DNA of 64,000 nt, from positions 1-64,000 of the forward strand of contig JAUNHW010000001.1 of assembly GCA_030523775.1 (NCBI GenBank), written 5' to 3'. Below are positions 33,734-42,763 of this stretch, piece by piece; the stretch's first letter is position 1; each line of letters opens with the position of its first letter. This stretch comes from Akkermansia sp. (GTDB lineage Bacteria; Verrucomicrobiota; Verrucomicrobiia; Verrucomicrobiales; Akkermansiaceae). The translations under genes and the position numbers were made by a program. The notes under the pieces are model-generated. The model did not search any database. It was not told the DNA's origin and was given only the letters and a program-made list of their open reading frames with translations.

Positions 33734-35599
33734 CTATTCCGGCGCGCGGAAGCTGCGGTTGCGCAGGTAGGCGGTGAAATCCATGATTTCCGGCACGCGG
33801 AACAGGTAGCACGCGGCCACGTAGAGGGCGGCGCCGCAAATGCCGCCCGCCGCCATGGCCAGCAGCCGCATCAGGAATGACCAGTCCGTGAAGCCGCCGA
33901 AGAACAAGGTGCGCGCCACATAGCACCCCAGCGCCAGCACCGCGCCCGCCGCGCAGATGCGCAGCACTCCCGGAATGAGCACGCGGCACGACATGCCGCC
34001 CAGCATCCGCCGCAGGAAGAAGAAGTAGAACAGGAAATTGAACGTGGTCACCACCGAGGTGGTGAGCGCCAGGTACTGCGCCGGCATGCCCAGCACCATC
34101 ACGAACATGTAGTTCAGCCCAATGGAGACCATGCACGCCGCCACCGCCAGGATGGCCGGGGCCCACGGTTTCTCCAGCGCCAGGAAGATGGGCTGCAGCA
34201 CCTTCATGCCGGCATAGCCCAGCAGGCCCAGGGAGTAGCTTGCCAGCACCGCTCCCGTCAGCTCGGACGCCGCCGCATCAAACCGCCCGCCCTGGAAGAA
34301 CACGCTGGCTATCTGCACGCCCCACAGGGAGAGGAACACGGCAGACGGCACCGCAAAGAGCGCCATGAAGCGCAGGGCCTTGGCCAGGTGGTCCGTAATC
34401 TCGCTCTTGCCGGAGGAGAGCGTCATGCGCGACACCGTGGGCAGCACCACCATGCCCACCGCCACGCCGAAGAGGGCCACGGGCAGCTGCCACAGGTGGA
34501 AGCCGCAGCTGAGCGCCGTGACGGAACCGGGCTCCAGGTAGAGGGCGAAGGAGGTGTTGATGAAGATGTTGAACTGGGTGATGCCCGCGGCAATCACGCC
34601 GGGGAGCATGAGATACCACACGCGCTTGGAGAACGGGTCTTTGAAGTGCCACCCGCCGCGCGGGGAGATGCCTATGTTCCACTTGAAGGACCAGCCCTCC
34701 TTGCGCAGCTTGGGCACCTGCACCAGGATTTGCGCCGCACCGCCCAGCACCACCGCAATGGCAAAGCCGTACAGGGCGTTCGGGCCGAAATGGGGGTCGA
34801 TATAATACCCTATACCGGCGCCGAAGACGATGGTGGTGATGTTGAAGGCTGCGCTTGCCAGGTTGGGGATGCCGAAGATGCCGAAGACGTTCAGCGCGCC
34901 CATGCAGAGGGCGGAGACGGAGGCCAGCAGGATGAAGGGCCACATGATGCGGCATAGATCCGTGGCCAGGCCCATGAAGTTGCGGCGCTCCACCTGCAGG
35001 CAGCCTTGGCGGGATGTGGTGGAGAGGCTCACCTCCTGCCCGGGTTGCAGGGTTTCTACCAGCTTCAGGCGAATGCACGCGTTTTGGTCCAGCAGCTCGC
35101 CCACGGGCTGCGCGGTGGAGAACGATGCCACCTGGAAGCCGTCCGCGTTCGTGCGCATGCCCTGGAAGATGGCGTGGAAGGTGTACTCGTCCGCGTTGCT
35201 GCCGGCGGGCAGCGCGAGCGGGGGACCGCTGAGCTCCATCTGCGCGCGCTCCGGGTAGAGCGCCTGCATGAACACGCCCGCAAGCAGCACGCCGATGGCG
35301 ACCAGGCAGACCATGAGGGAAACGAGCTGGGAGCACACGCGGTTGGCGAGCCGCCAGGCGGCTTCCGCGCCCTTCTGCTCCTCCACCTTGCTCATCACGC
35401 TGGTGAAGCTCTGGGAAAGCGCGCCCTCCGCAAACATATCCCGCAGCATGTTGGGGATGCGGAAGGCGGTCATGAAGGCATCCAGCGCGCCGGTGGCGCC
35501 AAAGAGGCGCGTGTACACGATCTCACGCAGCAGGCCGGTGAAACGGCAGCAGAAGATGGCGCCGGTGGCTATCAGGCTCTTTTTGTGCAGGGATGACAT
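33734..35599 (-). CDS. murJ: Lipid II flippase MurJ with an extra periplasmic insert
   Basis: 621 residues, about 100 more than usual. The N-terminal signature (GLLREIVYTRLFGAT, FRIPNMLRDMFAEGALSQSF) marks a MOP-superfamily MurJ, and 14 helices are expected. MurJ moves undecaprenyl-PP-MurNAc-GlcNAc peptide across the inner membrane for peptidoglycan synthesis. Between the third and fourth helices, residues about 116-206 are a soluble, beta-rich insert (LSGPPLALPAGSNADEYTFH, VETLQPGQEVSL) not found in E. coli MurJ. It lies in a run with cydB and two TPR proteins. Confidence 0.9.
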   Translation of the reverse strand: MSSLHKKSLIATGAIFCCRFTGLLREIVYTRLFGATGALDAFMTAFRIPNMLRDMFAEGALSQSFTSVMSKVEEQKGAEAAWRLANRVCSQLVSLMVCLVAIGVLLAGVFMQALYPERAQMELSGPPLALPAGSNADEYTFHAIFQGMRTNADGFQVASFSTAQPVGELLDQNACIRLKLVETLQPGQEVSLSTTSRQGCLQVERRNFMGLATDLCRIMWPFILLASVSALCMGALNVFGIFGIPNLASAAFNITTIVFGAGIGYYIDPHFGPNALYGFAIAVVLGGAAQILVQVPKLRKEGWSFKWNIGISPRGGWHFKDPFSKRVWYLMLPGVIAAGITQFNIFINTSFALYLEPGSVTALSCGFHLWQLPVALFGVAVGMVVLPTVSRMTLSSGKSEITDHLAKALRFMALFAVPSAVFLSLWGVQIASVFFQGGRFDAAASELTGAVLASYSLGLLGYAGMKVLQPIFLALEKPWAPAILAVAACMVSIGLNYMFVMVLGMPAQYLALTTSVVTTFNFLFYFFFLRRMLGGMSCRVLIPGVLRICAAGAVLALGCYVARTLFFGGFTDWSFLMRLLAMAAGGICGAALYVAACYLFRVPEIMDFTAYLRNRSFRAPE

Positions 35600-35608
35600 G
35601 TCTGCAGC

Positions 35609-37243
35609 TTATCGTTCCTTGTCGGGCAGTCCCTCTTTAATCTTCTTCACCCAGGCCTTGGCGCGGGCGGTGTCGTTCATGATGTAGCGGGTGCGTGCGT
35701 ACTCGCGCACGGCGTTGCGGTAGAGCTTGGGGGCGGCGGCATCCAGCTTCGCGCGGTCGTCATCGCTCATTTTCTCGATGGTTTCGCACACCTGGTAGAG
35801 GGCGGCGGAGGCGGAGCCGTCCTGCTTGGCCTTGCGGAGGACGAGCGCGAGGTTGTACTTGGCTTGGAGGGTCTTGCCGTTGGTGAGGTTCGGATTGGCG
35901 GATTCAATGATATCGCGGTTGATGCGGAGCCACTTGATGGCGTTCGGGTAGTCCGGCACGGCGGTGTAGTGTTCCACCAGGGCATCCGCCACCTTGAAGC
36001 GCGCCGCGGCGTTCGCCTTGGCAATGTCCGGGTTGGTATCCATGAAAGTCCAGCAGCGCTCCAGCAGCTTGGCGCGCTCCGCACCCTCCGTGTGGTCGAT
36101 GAGGAAGGCGATGGCCTTGAAGGTTTCCGCGGGCTCCGTCTCGTGGTCCAGCAGCCACTTGTAGTCCTGCACGGATTCCTCCTCCGCGCCGCGCGCCACG
36201 TTGGCCCGCGTGCGCACGCGCCGCAGGTCCAGCTCCATCCGCGGGGTCATTTCCCCGTAGCCCTGGATGAAGGCTTCCGCCATGGAGAGGGCGCGGGCGC
36301 AGCCCTCGTAGTCACCCAGGCGGATGCGCAGGTCGCCCAGCAGGCGGTAGCAATCCGGCATGCGGTGGGCGTGGTCCGGGAACTCCATCATGATTTTCCG
36401 GCACTGCAGCAGCTTTTCCTCCAGCCCCTTGAGCCCGGCGTTGTTGAGGCGCGGGTTGTCGCGCAGGGTGTTGGAAACCTCGTCGAGCATGAGATGGGCG
36501 GCGGCCTCGCATGCGGGCCACTTGGCCTGTTCCAGGATGTTGCGCACCTGTTGGAGCACGGGGTCCTTCACCTCGCACACATCGGCGCGCAGCATCTGGA
36601 GGGAGGCGGCCTCCACGGCGAGCTCCGGGGTGTTCAGGCGGGCCATGACGGCGGGGCCGTCCAGCACGGAGATAATGCGCACGGCTTCATCGTTGCGGCC
36701 GGAGGCAATGCAGCCCTCTGCGGCGCGGCGGATGGAGCGCAGGAGCAAATCCGTGTTCTGCGGGGTTTTGAGCAGTTGCTCCTGCAGGCTGCGGTCCACC
36801 TTCTGTTCCAAGCCAAAATCCTTGTGTGCGGCGGCGGCGGCGGCAATGCGGTCCAGTCCGTCCACCGTGGCCACGGGCATGATTTCCGGCACCAGCGCGG
36901 CGGCTTCCGTCCAAAGGTCGTTCTCAATCAGGCGCGTGACGAGCAGCCAGCGCACGCGCCCCTGGGTCTCGCGGTTGTTGATCCAGCCCAGGCGGGAGCG
37001 CTCGTTGACCGCTAGGTCCAGCAGGTGGGCCTTGTCTCCGTACAAATCCCCCAGCAGGCGGTTGAGAGTGGCGTTGGCCTCGTCGCTGCTGGCCACCACC
37101 ACGCGCTCGCCGCGGAAATAGTCGGAGATGGAGCCGCCCTTGGCAAAGAGCAGCCAGAGCAGCAGGCTGAAAACGATGATGCCGAAGGCGAGCTTGGGAA
37201 GGAGGGCGTTGCCCTTGCGGGAAGAATGGTAGCGGCGGTACAT
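35609..37243 (-). CDS. Membrane-anchored TPR-like repeat protein A
   Basis: 544 residues. One N-terminal helix (LPKLAFGIIVFSLLLWLLFA) anchors a long helical solenoid of tetratricopeptide-like repeats to the end, with repeat signatures such as DCYRLLGDLRIRLGDYEGCARAL and YNLALVLRKAKQDGSASAALYQV. It probably serves as a periplasmic or cytoplasmic scaffold. The stop is 9 bases ahead of the murJ start, and the gene follows a second TPR protein by 15 bases, so all three appear to be one operon. No enzymatic motif is present. Confidence 0.65.
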   Translation of the reverse strand: MYRRYHSSRKGNALLPKLAFGIIVFSLLLWLLFAKGGSISDYFRGERVVVASSDEANATLNRLLGDLYGDKAHLLDLAVNERSRLGWINNRETQGRVRWLLVTRLIENDLWTEAAALVPEIMPVATVDGLDRIAAAAAAHKDFGLEQKVDRSLQEQLLKTPQNTDLLLRSIRRAAEGCIASGRNDEAVRIISVLDGPAVMARLNTPELAVEAASLQMLRADVCEVKDPVLQQVRNILEQAKWPACEAAAHLMLDEVSNTLRDNPRLNNAGLKGLEEKLLQCRKIMMEFPDHAHRMPDCYRLLGDLRIRLGDYEGCARALSMAEAFIQGYGEMTPRMELDLRRVRTRANVARGAEEESVQDYKWLLDHETEPAETFKAIAFLIDHTEGAERAKLLERCWTFMDTNPDIAKANAAARFKVADALVEHYTAVPDYPNAIKWLRINRDIIESANPNLTNGKTLQAKYNLALVLRKAKQDGSASAALYQVCETIEKMSDDDRAKLDAAAPKLYRNAVREYARTRYIMNDTARAKAWVKKIKEGLPDKER

Positions 37244-37258
37244 GGGATGGGGAAATTG

Positions 37259-38896
37259 TTAGCGGTGTCTCTTGTTGCGCGCGGTGCGCCTGTTGCGGTT
37301 GCGGGTGGCGGCGGGTGCGGCGGGAGCCGCTGCGGGTTGCGTTTCTGGGGAGGCCTCGGGGGCCTGGGGGTCAGGGGCCGGGGCCACGGGAAGCTTGGCG
37401 TAGCATGCGGAAAGCCCCTCCTGCACCTCTGCCAGTTCATCCGGGTTGTTTTTCACTTGCGGGAGCAGGGTCTGCCAGGCATCCAGCGATTCCTGCCAGA
37501 GCCCGGCCTCGCCCAGGCTCCTGGCGCGGCCAAAGGCGGCGGTGATGCGGTTGGGGGAATCCTGCGGCAGCAGGGAAAGCGCCTGGGCGTAGGCGGAGAC
37601 CGCCTGTTCCGGCTTCTCCTGCGGCTCATAGGCCTGCGCCAGCAATATCCACACGCGGGCCAGGGATTCCCGGTCCGCCGCGCAGTGCGCGGTGCGCAGG
37701 TTCAGGCATTCCGTGAGCAGCCGCGCGGCATCCGCCGGTTTCTCCAGCACCAGTTGGCTGCGCCCTGCCCCCTCCAGCGACTGCACGCGCAGCGCGGGCT
37801 GGCCGGCGGCGGCGAGCGCCTGGGAAAAATCATCCGCGGCGGCATCCGGCTGCCCCGCGAGCAGCTGCACCCAGCCGCGCTGGTCATAGAAACAGGGCCA
37901 GAACAAATCCGTGCGGGGCACGGCGGATTCCGCCACGCCCTCCGCGCGGTTCAGCAGGCCCAGGGCGGTCAGGTGCTCCCCGCGCTCTTCCGCCAGCATG
38001 GCCAGGTCCCGCAGGGCGAGCACGCGGCAGAGCGTGTCCTCCGGGCTGCGGCCAAGCCCCTTCTCCCCCTCCTTCAACAGGCGCTGCGCCTTCTCCCTGT
38101 CTCCCTTGGCCAGGTAGGCGGCGCCGCAGCACACGCGGGCTGCGGGGCTCAGCCGCGCCTCGTCCTCACCTTGGGCGGAGCGCAGGGCTTCATCATAGAA
38201 GCGGGTGGCGGCGGGTTCATCACCCATGGCGCGGAATGTGGCGCCCAGGTAGATTTGCAGGCTGGTGCGCAGGGTGTTGGCGGCGGGCCCCAGGGGGGCG
38301 GATTCCTGCAGCAGCTCCTGCAGCTGCTGCAGGAGGGCATCATTGTCCCGGCTGCCGGCAATGCACGCGGCGGCAATGCGGGAGAGCGCCGCCACCTGTT
38401 CGCCGGTGGACCCGGCGGCGGCGAAAATCTCTGCGGCGAAACGGTAGAAGGCAAGCGCGGCTGGCTGGTTGCCGGAGGTGCACAGGGCATCTCCCACGCT
38501 CATGGAGCGGCGCGCCCACACGGTATCCTTGGGTGCGCTGCGGAACAGTGCGGCCAGCAGCTTGCCCGCATGGTCCACGCGCCCGCGCTGCAGCAGGCTC
38601 TGCGCCAGCAGCCACTCCGCCTCGCGCCGTATCTGCTCGTCCTGTATCCAAGAGAGCGCGGTATCCGGGTCCTTCACCATGGCCTCCAGGTCCTCGTCGC
38701 TCGCGGTGGAGGACTGCATGAAGCTGGTGAGGTTGCGCACGGCGGCGGCGTTGAGCGCGCGCGATACCTTCTCGGAGGCAGCGGCCTCACCGTATCCCTG
38801 TTCATAGCCCAGGTGGAAGGTGATGTAGCCGGAGCCGAGCACGGCGGCGGCCAGCAGACAGCACGCAACGCCTTTCACCACGGGTTTGAATTCCAT
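37259..38896 (-). CDS. Membrane-anchored TPR-like repeat protein B
   Basis: 545 residues from the ATG at 38896; a TTG at 38938 that overlaps the lysC stop (TTGA) would add 14. A single helix (VVKGVACCLLAAAVLGSGYI) is followed by TPR-like helices (RVDHAGKLLAALFRSAP, PAALAFYRFAAEIFAAAG, AVSAYAQALSLLPQDSP). The C-terminus is a proline/alanine-rich stretch ending in a basic tail (RNRNRRTARNKRHR) that could bind nucleic acid or membrane surface. It resembles protein A in layout and probably works with it. Confidence 0.6.
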   Translation of the reverse strand: MEFKPVVKGVACCLLAAAVLGSGYITFHLGYEQGYGEAAASEKVSRALNAAAVRNLTSFMQSSTASDEDLEAMVKDPDTALSWIQDEQIRREAEWLLAQSLLQRGRVDHAGKLLAALFRSAPKDTVWARRSMSVGDALCTSGNQPAALAFYRFAAEIFAAAGSTGEQVAALSRIAAACIAGSRDNDALLQQLQELLQESAPLGPAANTLRTSLQIYLGATFRAMGDEPAATRFYDEALRSAQGEDEARLSPAARVCCGAAYLAKGDREKAQRLLKEGEKGLGRSPEDTLCRVLALRDLAMLAEERGEHLTALGLLNRAEGVAESAVPRTDLFWPCFYDQRGWVQLLAGQPDAAADDFSQALAAAGQPALRVQSLEGAGRSQLVLEKPADAARLLTECLNLRTAHCAADRESLARVWILLAQAYEPQEKPEQAVSAYAQALSLLPQDSPNRITAAFGRARSLGEAGLWQESLDAWQTLLPQVKNNPDELAEVQEGLSACYAKLPVAPAPDPQAPEASPETQPAAAPAAPAATRNRNRRTARNKRHR

Positions 38897-38934
38897 GGGG
38901 GGCTGCTGGCCATGCGGCTCTGTTCCGTCTCCGT

Positions 38935-40161
38935 TCAAGCCTGGAGCACGTTGAGATGGAAGGCTGCGTGCACCACGTTGGCGGCGCGCTCTATGTCCGC
39001 CGCCTCCACGGTGGTGGTGATGCGGATTTCAGAGGTGGCGATCATGCCCGTGGAGATGCCGGCATCCGCCAGCGCGCGGAACATGGTGGCCGCCACACCG
39101 GAGTTGGACCGCATGCCCACACCCACCACGGAAAGCTTGGCAAGCCCCGCCTCCGTGTCCAGCCGCGCCTGGTCGCCCAGCTGCGGCAGCACCTTCTTCA
39201 GCGCCGCCTGCGCCGCGCCCAGGTCGTTCATGTTCATGGTGAACGATTGGCGCGCGCAGCCGTCGTGCGCGGTGTTGGAGACAATCATGTCAACGTTGAT
39301 GTCGGCCTCTGCCAGGGTGGAGAGGATGATGGCGGTGTAGGGCACGGGCGCGGTGATGTGGGAGACCGTGACGCGGGCCTGGTTGCGTTCGATGGAGACG
39401 CCGCGGATAACGAGCGACTCCATGGCTGATGTTTCTTCTTGCACGATGGTACCGGGGTTGTTGTTCATGGAATTGCGGACCTCGAACACCACGCCGAATT
39501 TCTTGGCGAATTCAACGGAGCGGGCCTGCATGACTTTCGAGCCGCTGGAGGCCATCTCCAGCATCTCGTCGTAGGATATCACAGAGAGCTTGCGGGCGTC
39601 CTTCACCACGCGCGGGTCGCAGGTGTACACGCCGTCCACATCCGTGAAAATCTGGCAGAGGTCCGCCTTCAGGGCGGACGAGAGGGCAATGGCGGAGAGA
39701 TCCGAGCCGCCGCGGCCAAGGGTTTGGATGGAGCCATCCGTGGTGACCCCCTGGAAGCCGGCGCAGATGCAGATGCAGCCCTGCTGCAGGGCATCCTTCA
39801 CGGCGGAGGCATCAATGCTGCGGATGCGGCCGCGGGTGTGGCTGCCGTAGGTGAAGATACCCGCCTGGCGCCCGGTGAAGCTGCGGGCCTTGTAGCCCAT
39901 CTCCGTGATAGCCATGCCCAGCAGGGCGATGGATTGCTGCTCGCCCGTGGCCAGGAGCATGTCCAGCTCGCGCTCCGGCGGGTTCTCGCACACCTCGTGC
40001 GCCAGGCCTATGAGCTTGTCCGTGACGCCGCTCATGGCGGAGACCACGGCCACCACGGCGTTGCCGGCTTTGTGCGTCTCGATGAGCCTGCGGGCCACGT
40101 TGCGGATGCGGTCGATGGAGCCCACGGAGGAGCCGCCGTATTTCTGTACAATGAGTGCCAT
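38935..40161 (-). CDS. lysC: Aspartate kinase
   Basis: 408 residues. KYGGSSVG (near 8) and the FTDVDGVYTCDPR block (near 190) are the ATP and aspartate binding motifs. Two ACT domains fill the C-terminal 150 residues (RVTVSHITAP, KLSVVGVGMRSNSG) and give feedback control by lysine and/or threonine. It starts the aspartate-family pathway, and the next enzyme but one, homoserine dehydrogenase, is encoded 3 bases upstream in the same operon. Confidence 0.93.
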   Translation of the reverse strand: MALIVQKYGGSSVGSIDRIRNVARRLIETHKAGNAVVAVVSAMSGVTDKLIGLAHEVCENPPERELDMLLATGEQQSIALLGMAITEMGYKARSFTGRQAGIFTYGSHTRGRIRSIDASAVKDALQQGCICICAGFQGVTTDGSIQTLGRGGSDLSAIALSSALKADLCQIFTDVDGVYTCDPRVVKDARKLSVISYDEMLEMASSGSKVMQARSVEFAKKFGVVFEVRNSMNNNPGTIVQEETSAMESLVIRGVSIERNQARVTVSHITAPVPYTAIILSTLAEADINVDMIVSNTAHDGCARQSFTMNMNDLGAAQAALKKVLPQLGDQARLDTEAGLAKLSVVGVGMRSNSGVAATMFRALADAGISTGMIATSEIRITTTVEAADIERAANVVHAAFHLNVLQA

Positions 40162-40164
40162 GGG

Positions 40165-41490
40165 TTATGCTTCTTCGTTCAGGGTTTCAATGCGGAAAAC
40201 AGCCGGGTGCGGGCCTATGCCCTCATGCACGCGCAGCGCTCGCAGCGCCTCGCACAGCTTGCCCCACGGGCACGCGTGCAGCATGAACACCAAATCGCAG
40301 GTGTCCTCCCCTTCCCCGTCCTCGCGCCGCGCGCTGGACATGGTGCCGGAGATGCCGATATCATACCTGGCGAGCTCCGCGGCAATGGTGGCAATGACGC
40401 CCGGTTTGTCCGCCACGTGGAAACGCACGTAGTAGGGGGTCACGGTTTCCTCCTGCGGCAGCAGGGAGAGCTGCTTGGTGTAGGGGTGGAAGCCGCTGTG
40501 GTGCTCCGGGTGGCGGCAATCGCGCATGGCCAGCATCACATCGCCTATAACGGCGCTGGCGGTGGGGTTCTTGCCGGCGCCGCGCCCGTAGAAGATGGTC
40601 TCGCCCACAATGTCGCCGTGCACGGCTATGGCGTTGAACACGCCGTACACGTTGGAGAGCATGTGCTTGTGGGAGACGAAGCTGGGCTGCACGCGCAGCT
40701 CCAGCGCGTTGCGCTCCCCATGGTGGCGGATGACCACCAGGAGCTTGATGTTGTACCCCAGCTCACGCGCAAAGCGGAAATCCGTGGGGGTGACGCGCTC
40801 TATGCCGTACACGGAAATGTTTTCCGGGGAGAGCGGGGTGCCGTACGCCAGCATGGCCAGGATGAGCGCCTTGTGCGCGGCGTCCCACCCGTTCACGTCG
40901 AGCGTGGGGTCCGCCTCCGCGTAGCCCTTGCGCTGGGCGGCGGCCAAGGCTTCCTCAAAGGACACGCCCTTGCGCTCCATAGAGGAGAGGATGTAGTTGC
41001 TGGTGCCGTTGATGATGCCGGCGATGCGGCGCACGTAGTTGCACACCAGCGAGCTCTGCAGGCTCTGGATGATGGGGATGCCGCCGCCGCAGGAGGCCTC
41101 GAAATACAGCGGCGTCTTCGTTTCCGCGGAAAGGCGGAACAGCTCGCCGCCGAACTCCGCCAGCAGCGCCTTGTTGCCGGTCACCACTGGCTTGTGCGCC
41201 CGCAGCGCCTCCTCCACCAGCCGGTGCGCCTCCTCCGTGCCGCCTATCAGCTCAATCACAATGTCGATTTCCGGATCCTCCACCAAATCGCGCCAATCCG
41301 CCGTCAGCAGCTCCGGGTCTATCTCCACATCCCGCTTGCGGTGGATATCGCGCACCGCCACCCTCTTCACCCGGAAGGGGATGCCCGTGCGCGCCTGCAA
41401 CAATTCCCGGTTGCGGCACAGGGTTTCGTACACCCCGGTACCCACCGTGCCAAGTCCGGCCAAGCCTATCTGTAACGCCCGTTCACTCAT
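40165..41490 (-). CDS. hom: Homoserine dehydrogenase
   Basis: 441 residues. The nucleotide-binding GLAGLGTVGTGVYE lies at the N-terminus, the catalytic region GIINGTSNYILSSM near 150, EADPTLDVNGWDAAHK near 200, and a C-terminal ACT domain (VADKPGVIATIAAELA) gives feedback control. It reduces aspartate semialdehyde to homoserine, for threonine and methionine synthesis. It starts an operon with lysC 3 bases downstream and has a promoter 12 bases before its ATG. Confidence 0.93.
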   Translation of the reverse strand: MSERALQIGLAGLGTVGTGVYETLCRNRELLQARTGIPFRVKRVAVRDIHRKRDVEIDPELLTADWRDLVEDPEIDIVIELIGGTEEAHRLVEEALRAHKPVVTGNKALLAEFGGELFRLSAETKTPLYFEASCGGGIPIIQSLQSSLVCNYVRRIAGIINGTSNYILSSMERKGVSFEEALAAAQRKGYAEADPTLDVNGWDAAHKALILAMLAYGTPLSPENISVYGIERVTPTDFRFARELGYNIKLLVVIRHHGERNALELRVQPSFVSHKHMLSNVYGVFNAIAVHGDIVGETIFYGRGAGKNPTASAVIGDVMLAMRDCRHPEHHSGFHPYTKQLSLLPQEETVTPYYVRFHVADKPGVIATIAAELARYDIGISGTMSSARREDGEGEDTCDLVFMLHACPWGKLCEALRALRVHEGIGPHPAVFRIETLNEEA

Positions 41491-41501
41491 GCGCGGGCGT
41501 C

Positions 41502-41530
41502 ATTGTACCCCTTCCCCGCTTCCTTTTCAA
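41502..41530 (-). promoter_or_regulatory. Promoter of hom-lysC
   Basis: Minus strand TTGAAA (41525-41530), 17 bp, TACAAT (41502-41507). Predicted leader to the ATG at 41490 is about 5 bases, too short for a threonine-type attenuator. Confidence 0.65.
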
Positions 41531-41588
41531 GCCTATTGTTGAAGCAACACCGCTTTTCCGCACGCCGACAGGCGCGCTGGCTTCCCAA

Positions 41589-41630
41589 ATCGTCAATCGT
41601 CAATCGTCAATTGTAAATTGTAAATTGTAA
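41589..41630. repeat. Heptamer tandem repeat (3 + 3 units)
   Basis: ATCGTCA repeated three times runs directly into ATTGTAA repeated three times. The switch between two heptamer types in register shows that a shared 7-base period is kept. It sits between the divergent hom and M28-peptidase promoters. Confidence 0.85.
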
Positions 41631-41654
41631 ATCCCTTCATGGCATAGTATCGCC

Positions 41655-41683
41655 TTGATGAAAAACGGCGCGGGTGCTAGGAT
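41655..41683 (+). promoter_or_regulatory. Promoter of the M28 peptidase lipoprotein
   Basis: TTGATG (41655-41660), 17 bp, TAGGAT (41678-41683) with an upstream TG. The ATG at 41691 is at the predicted transcript start. Confidence 0.6.
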
Positions 41684-41690
41684 GGCGGGC

Positions 41691-42746
41691 ATGAAAAGGC
41701 TTCTCCCCACCTTGGCTGCCGCGCTTTGCCTGGTATCCTGCACCCAGCTCTACCAGCCCACGGGCAGCGGGGTCATCCCCGATACCTCCGCCGTGGAGCG
41801 GCAGCTGCAGCGGGATGTGCACGCGCTCGCGGAGGATATAGGGGAGCGCAACCACTACCACCAGGATGCCTACGAGCGCGCGCGCGACTACATCAAGGGA
41901 GAGTTCGAGGCCGCCGGGTACACCGTGGACGAGCAACGCTTCACTATTCCCGCGCAACGCCGCTTCGAGGGCGCGGCGGGCAAAACCGCCACCAACCTGG
42001 AGGTACGCAAGCCCGGAACCGACCCCAACGCGCCCTGGATTGTCATCGGCGCGCACTACGACACGCGGGTGGGCATGCGCAACTGGCACTGCCACGGCCC
42101 CGCCATCCCCGGCAAGACAGGCACGCCCGGCGCGAACGACAACGGCAGCGGCATTGCCACCGTGCTCACGCTCGCGCGCGCCATGAAGAACATTCCCACC
42201 CGCAACGGCATCATCTTTGTGGCCTACGCCAACGAGGAACCGCCCTTTTTCCAGAGCGACTGGATGGGCTCCCGCCAGCACGCACGCCGCCTGGTGAAAG
42301 AGCTGGGGCGCGGCAAGATTGCCGGCATGATGACCCCGGAAACCCTGGGCGTCTACTCCCCGCGCAGCAACAAGAAGCGCAACAGCAAGCTGGCCGGAAG
42401 CCTGGTGGGCATCCTGGACCGCTGCGACTACGTGGCCTTCATGAGCACGCTCACCGGCAAGCGCTACGCCCACAACTGCGCCAAGCAATTCGCCTCCGTG
42501 AGCCGCTTCCCCGTGCGCGCCGTCACCTTCGGCTACCTCACCCGCGGCATCGCGTGGTCGGACGACTGGTCGTACATGAAGGAAGGCATCCCCTCCTTCG
42601 CCATCACGGACACCGCCTACATGCGCTGCGACGACTACCACGAGACGAGCGACACGGCGGACAAGCTGGACTACAAGCAGTTCGGCGAGGTGGTGCACGG
42701 GCTCATCCGCATGGTGACCGCGCTGGCCGGCGGCACCCCGCAATAA
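41691..42746 (+). CDS. M28-family peptidase lipoprotein
   Basis: 351 residues. The signal peptide ends in the lipobox LVSC (Cys near 17). Zinc ligands are in the M28 order: GAHYDTR (His, Asp), GANDNGSG (bridging Asp), YANEEPP (catalytic Glu, ligand Glu) and YHETSDTADK (His). M28 enzymes are aminopeptidases or glutaminyl-cyclase-like. As a lipoprotein it should face the periplasm or cell surface. The stop is 17 bases before the ABC-F start. Substrate not known. Confidence 0.85.
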   Translation: MKRLLPTLAAALCLVSCTQLYQPTGSGVIPDTSAVERQLQRDVHALAEDIGERNHYHQDAYERARDYIKGEFEAAGYTVDEQRFTIPAQRRFEGAAGKTATNLEVRKPGTDPNAPWIVIGAHYDTRVGMRNWHCHGPAIPGKTGTPGANDNGSGIATVLTLARAMKNIPTRNGIIFVAYANEEPPFFQSDWMGSRQHARRLVKELGRGKIAGMMTPETLGVYSPRSNKKRNSKLAGSLVGILDRCDYVAFMSTLTGKRYAHNCAKQFASVSRFPVRAVTFGYLTRGIAWSDDWSYMKEGIPSFAITDTAYMRCDDYHETSDTADKLDYKQFGEVVHGLIRMVTALAGGTPQ

Positions 42747-42763
42747 ACATTCCATACAAATCC

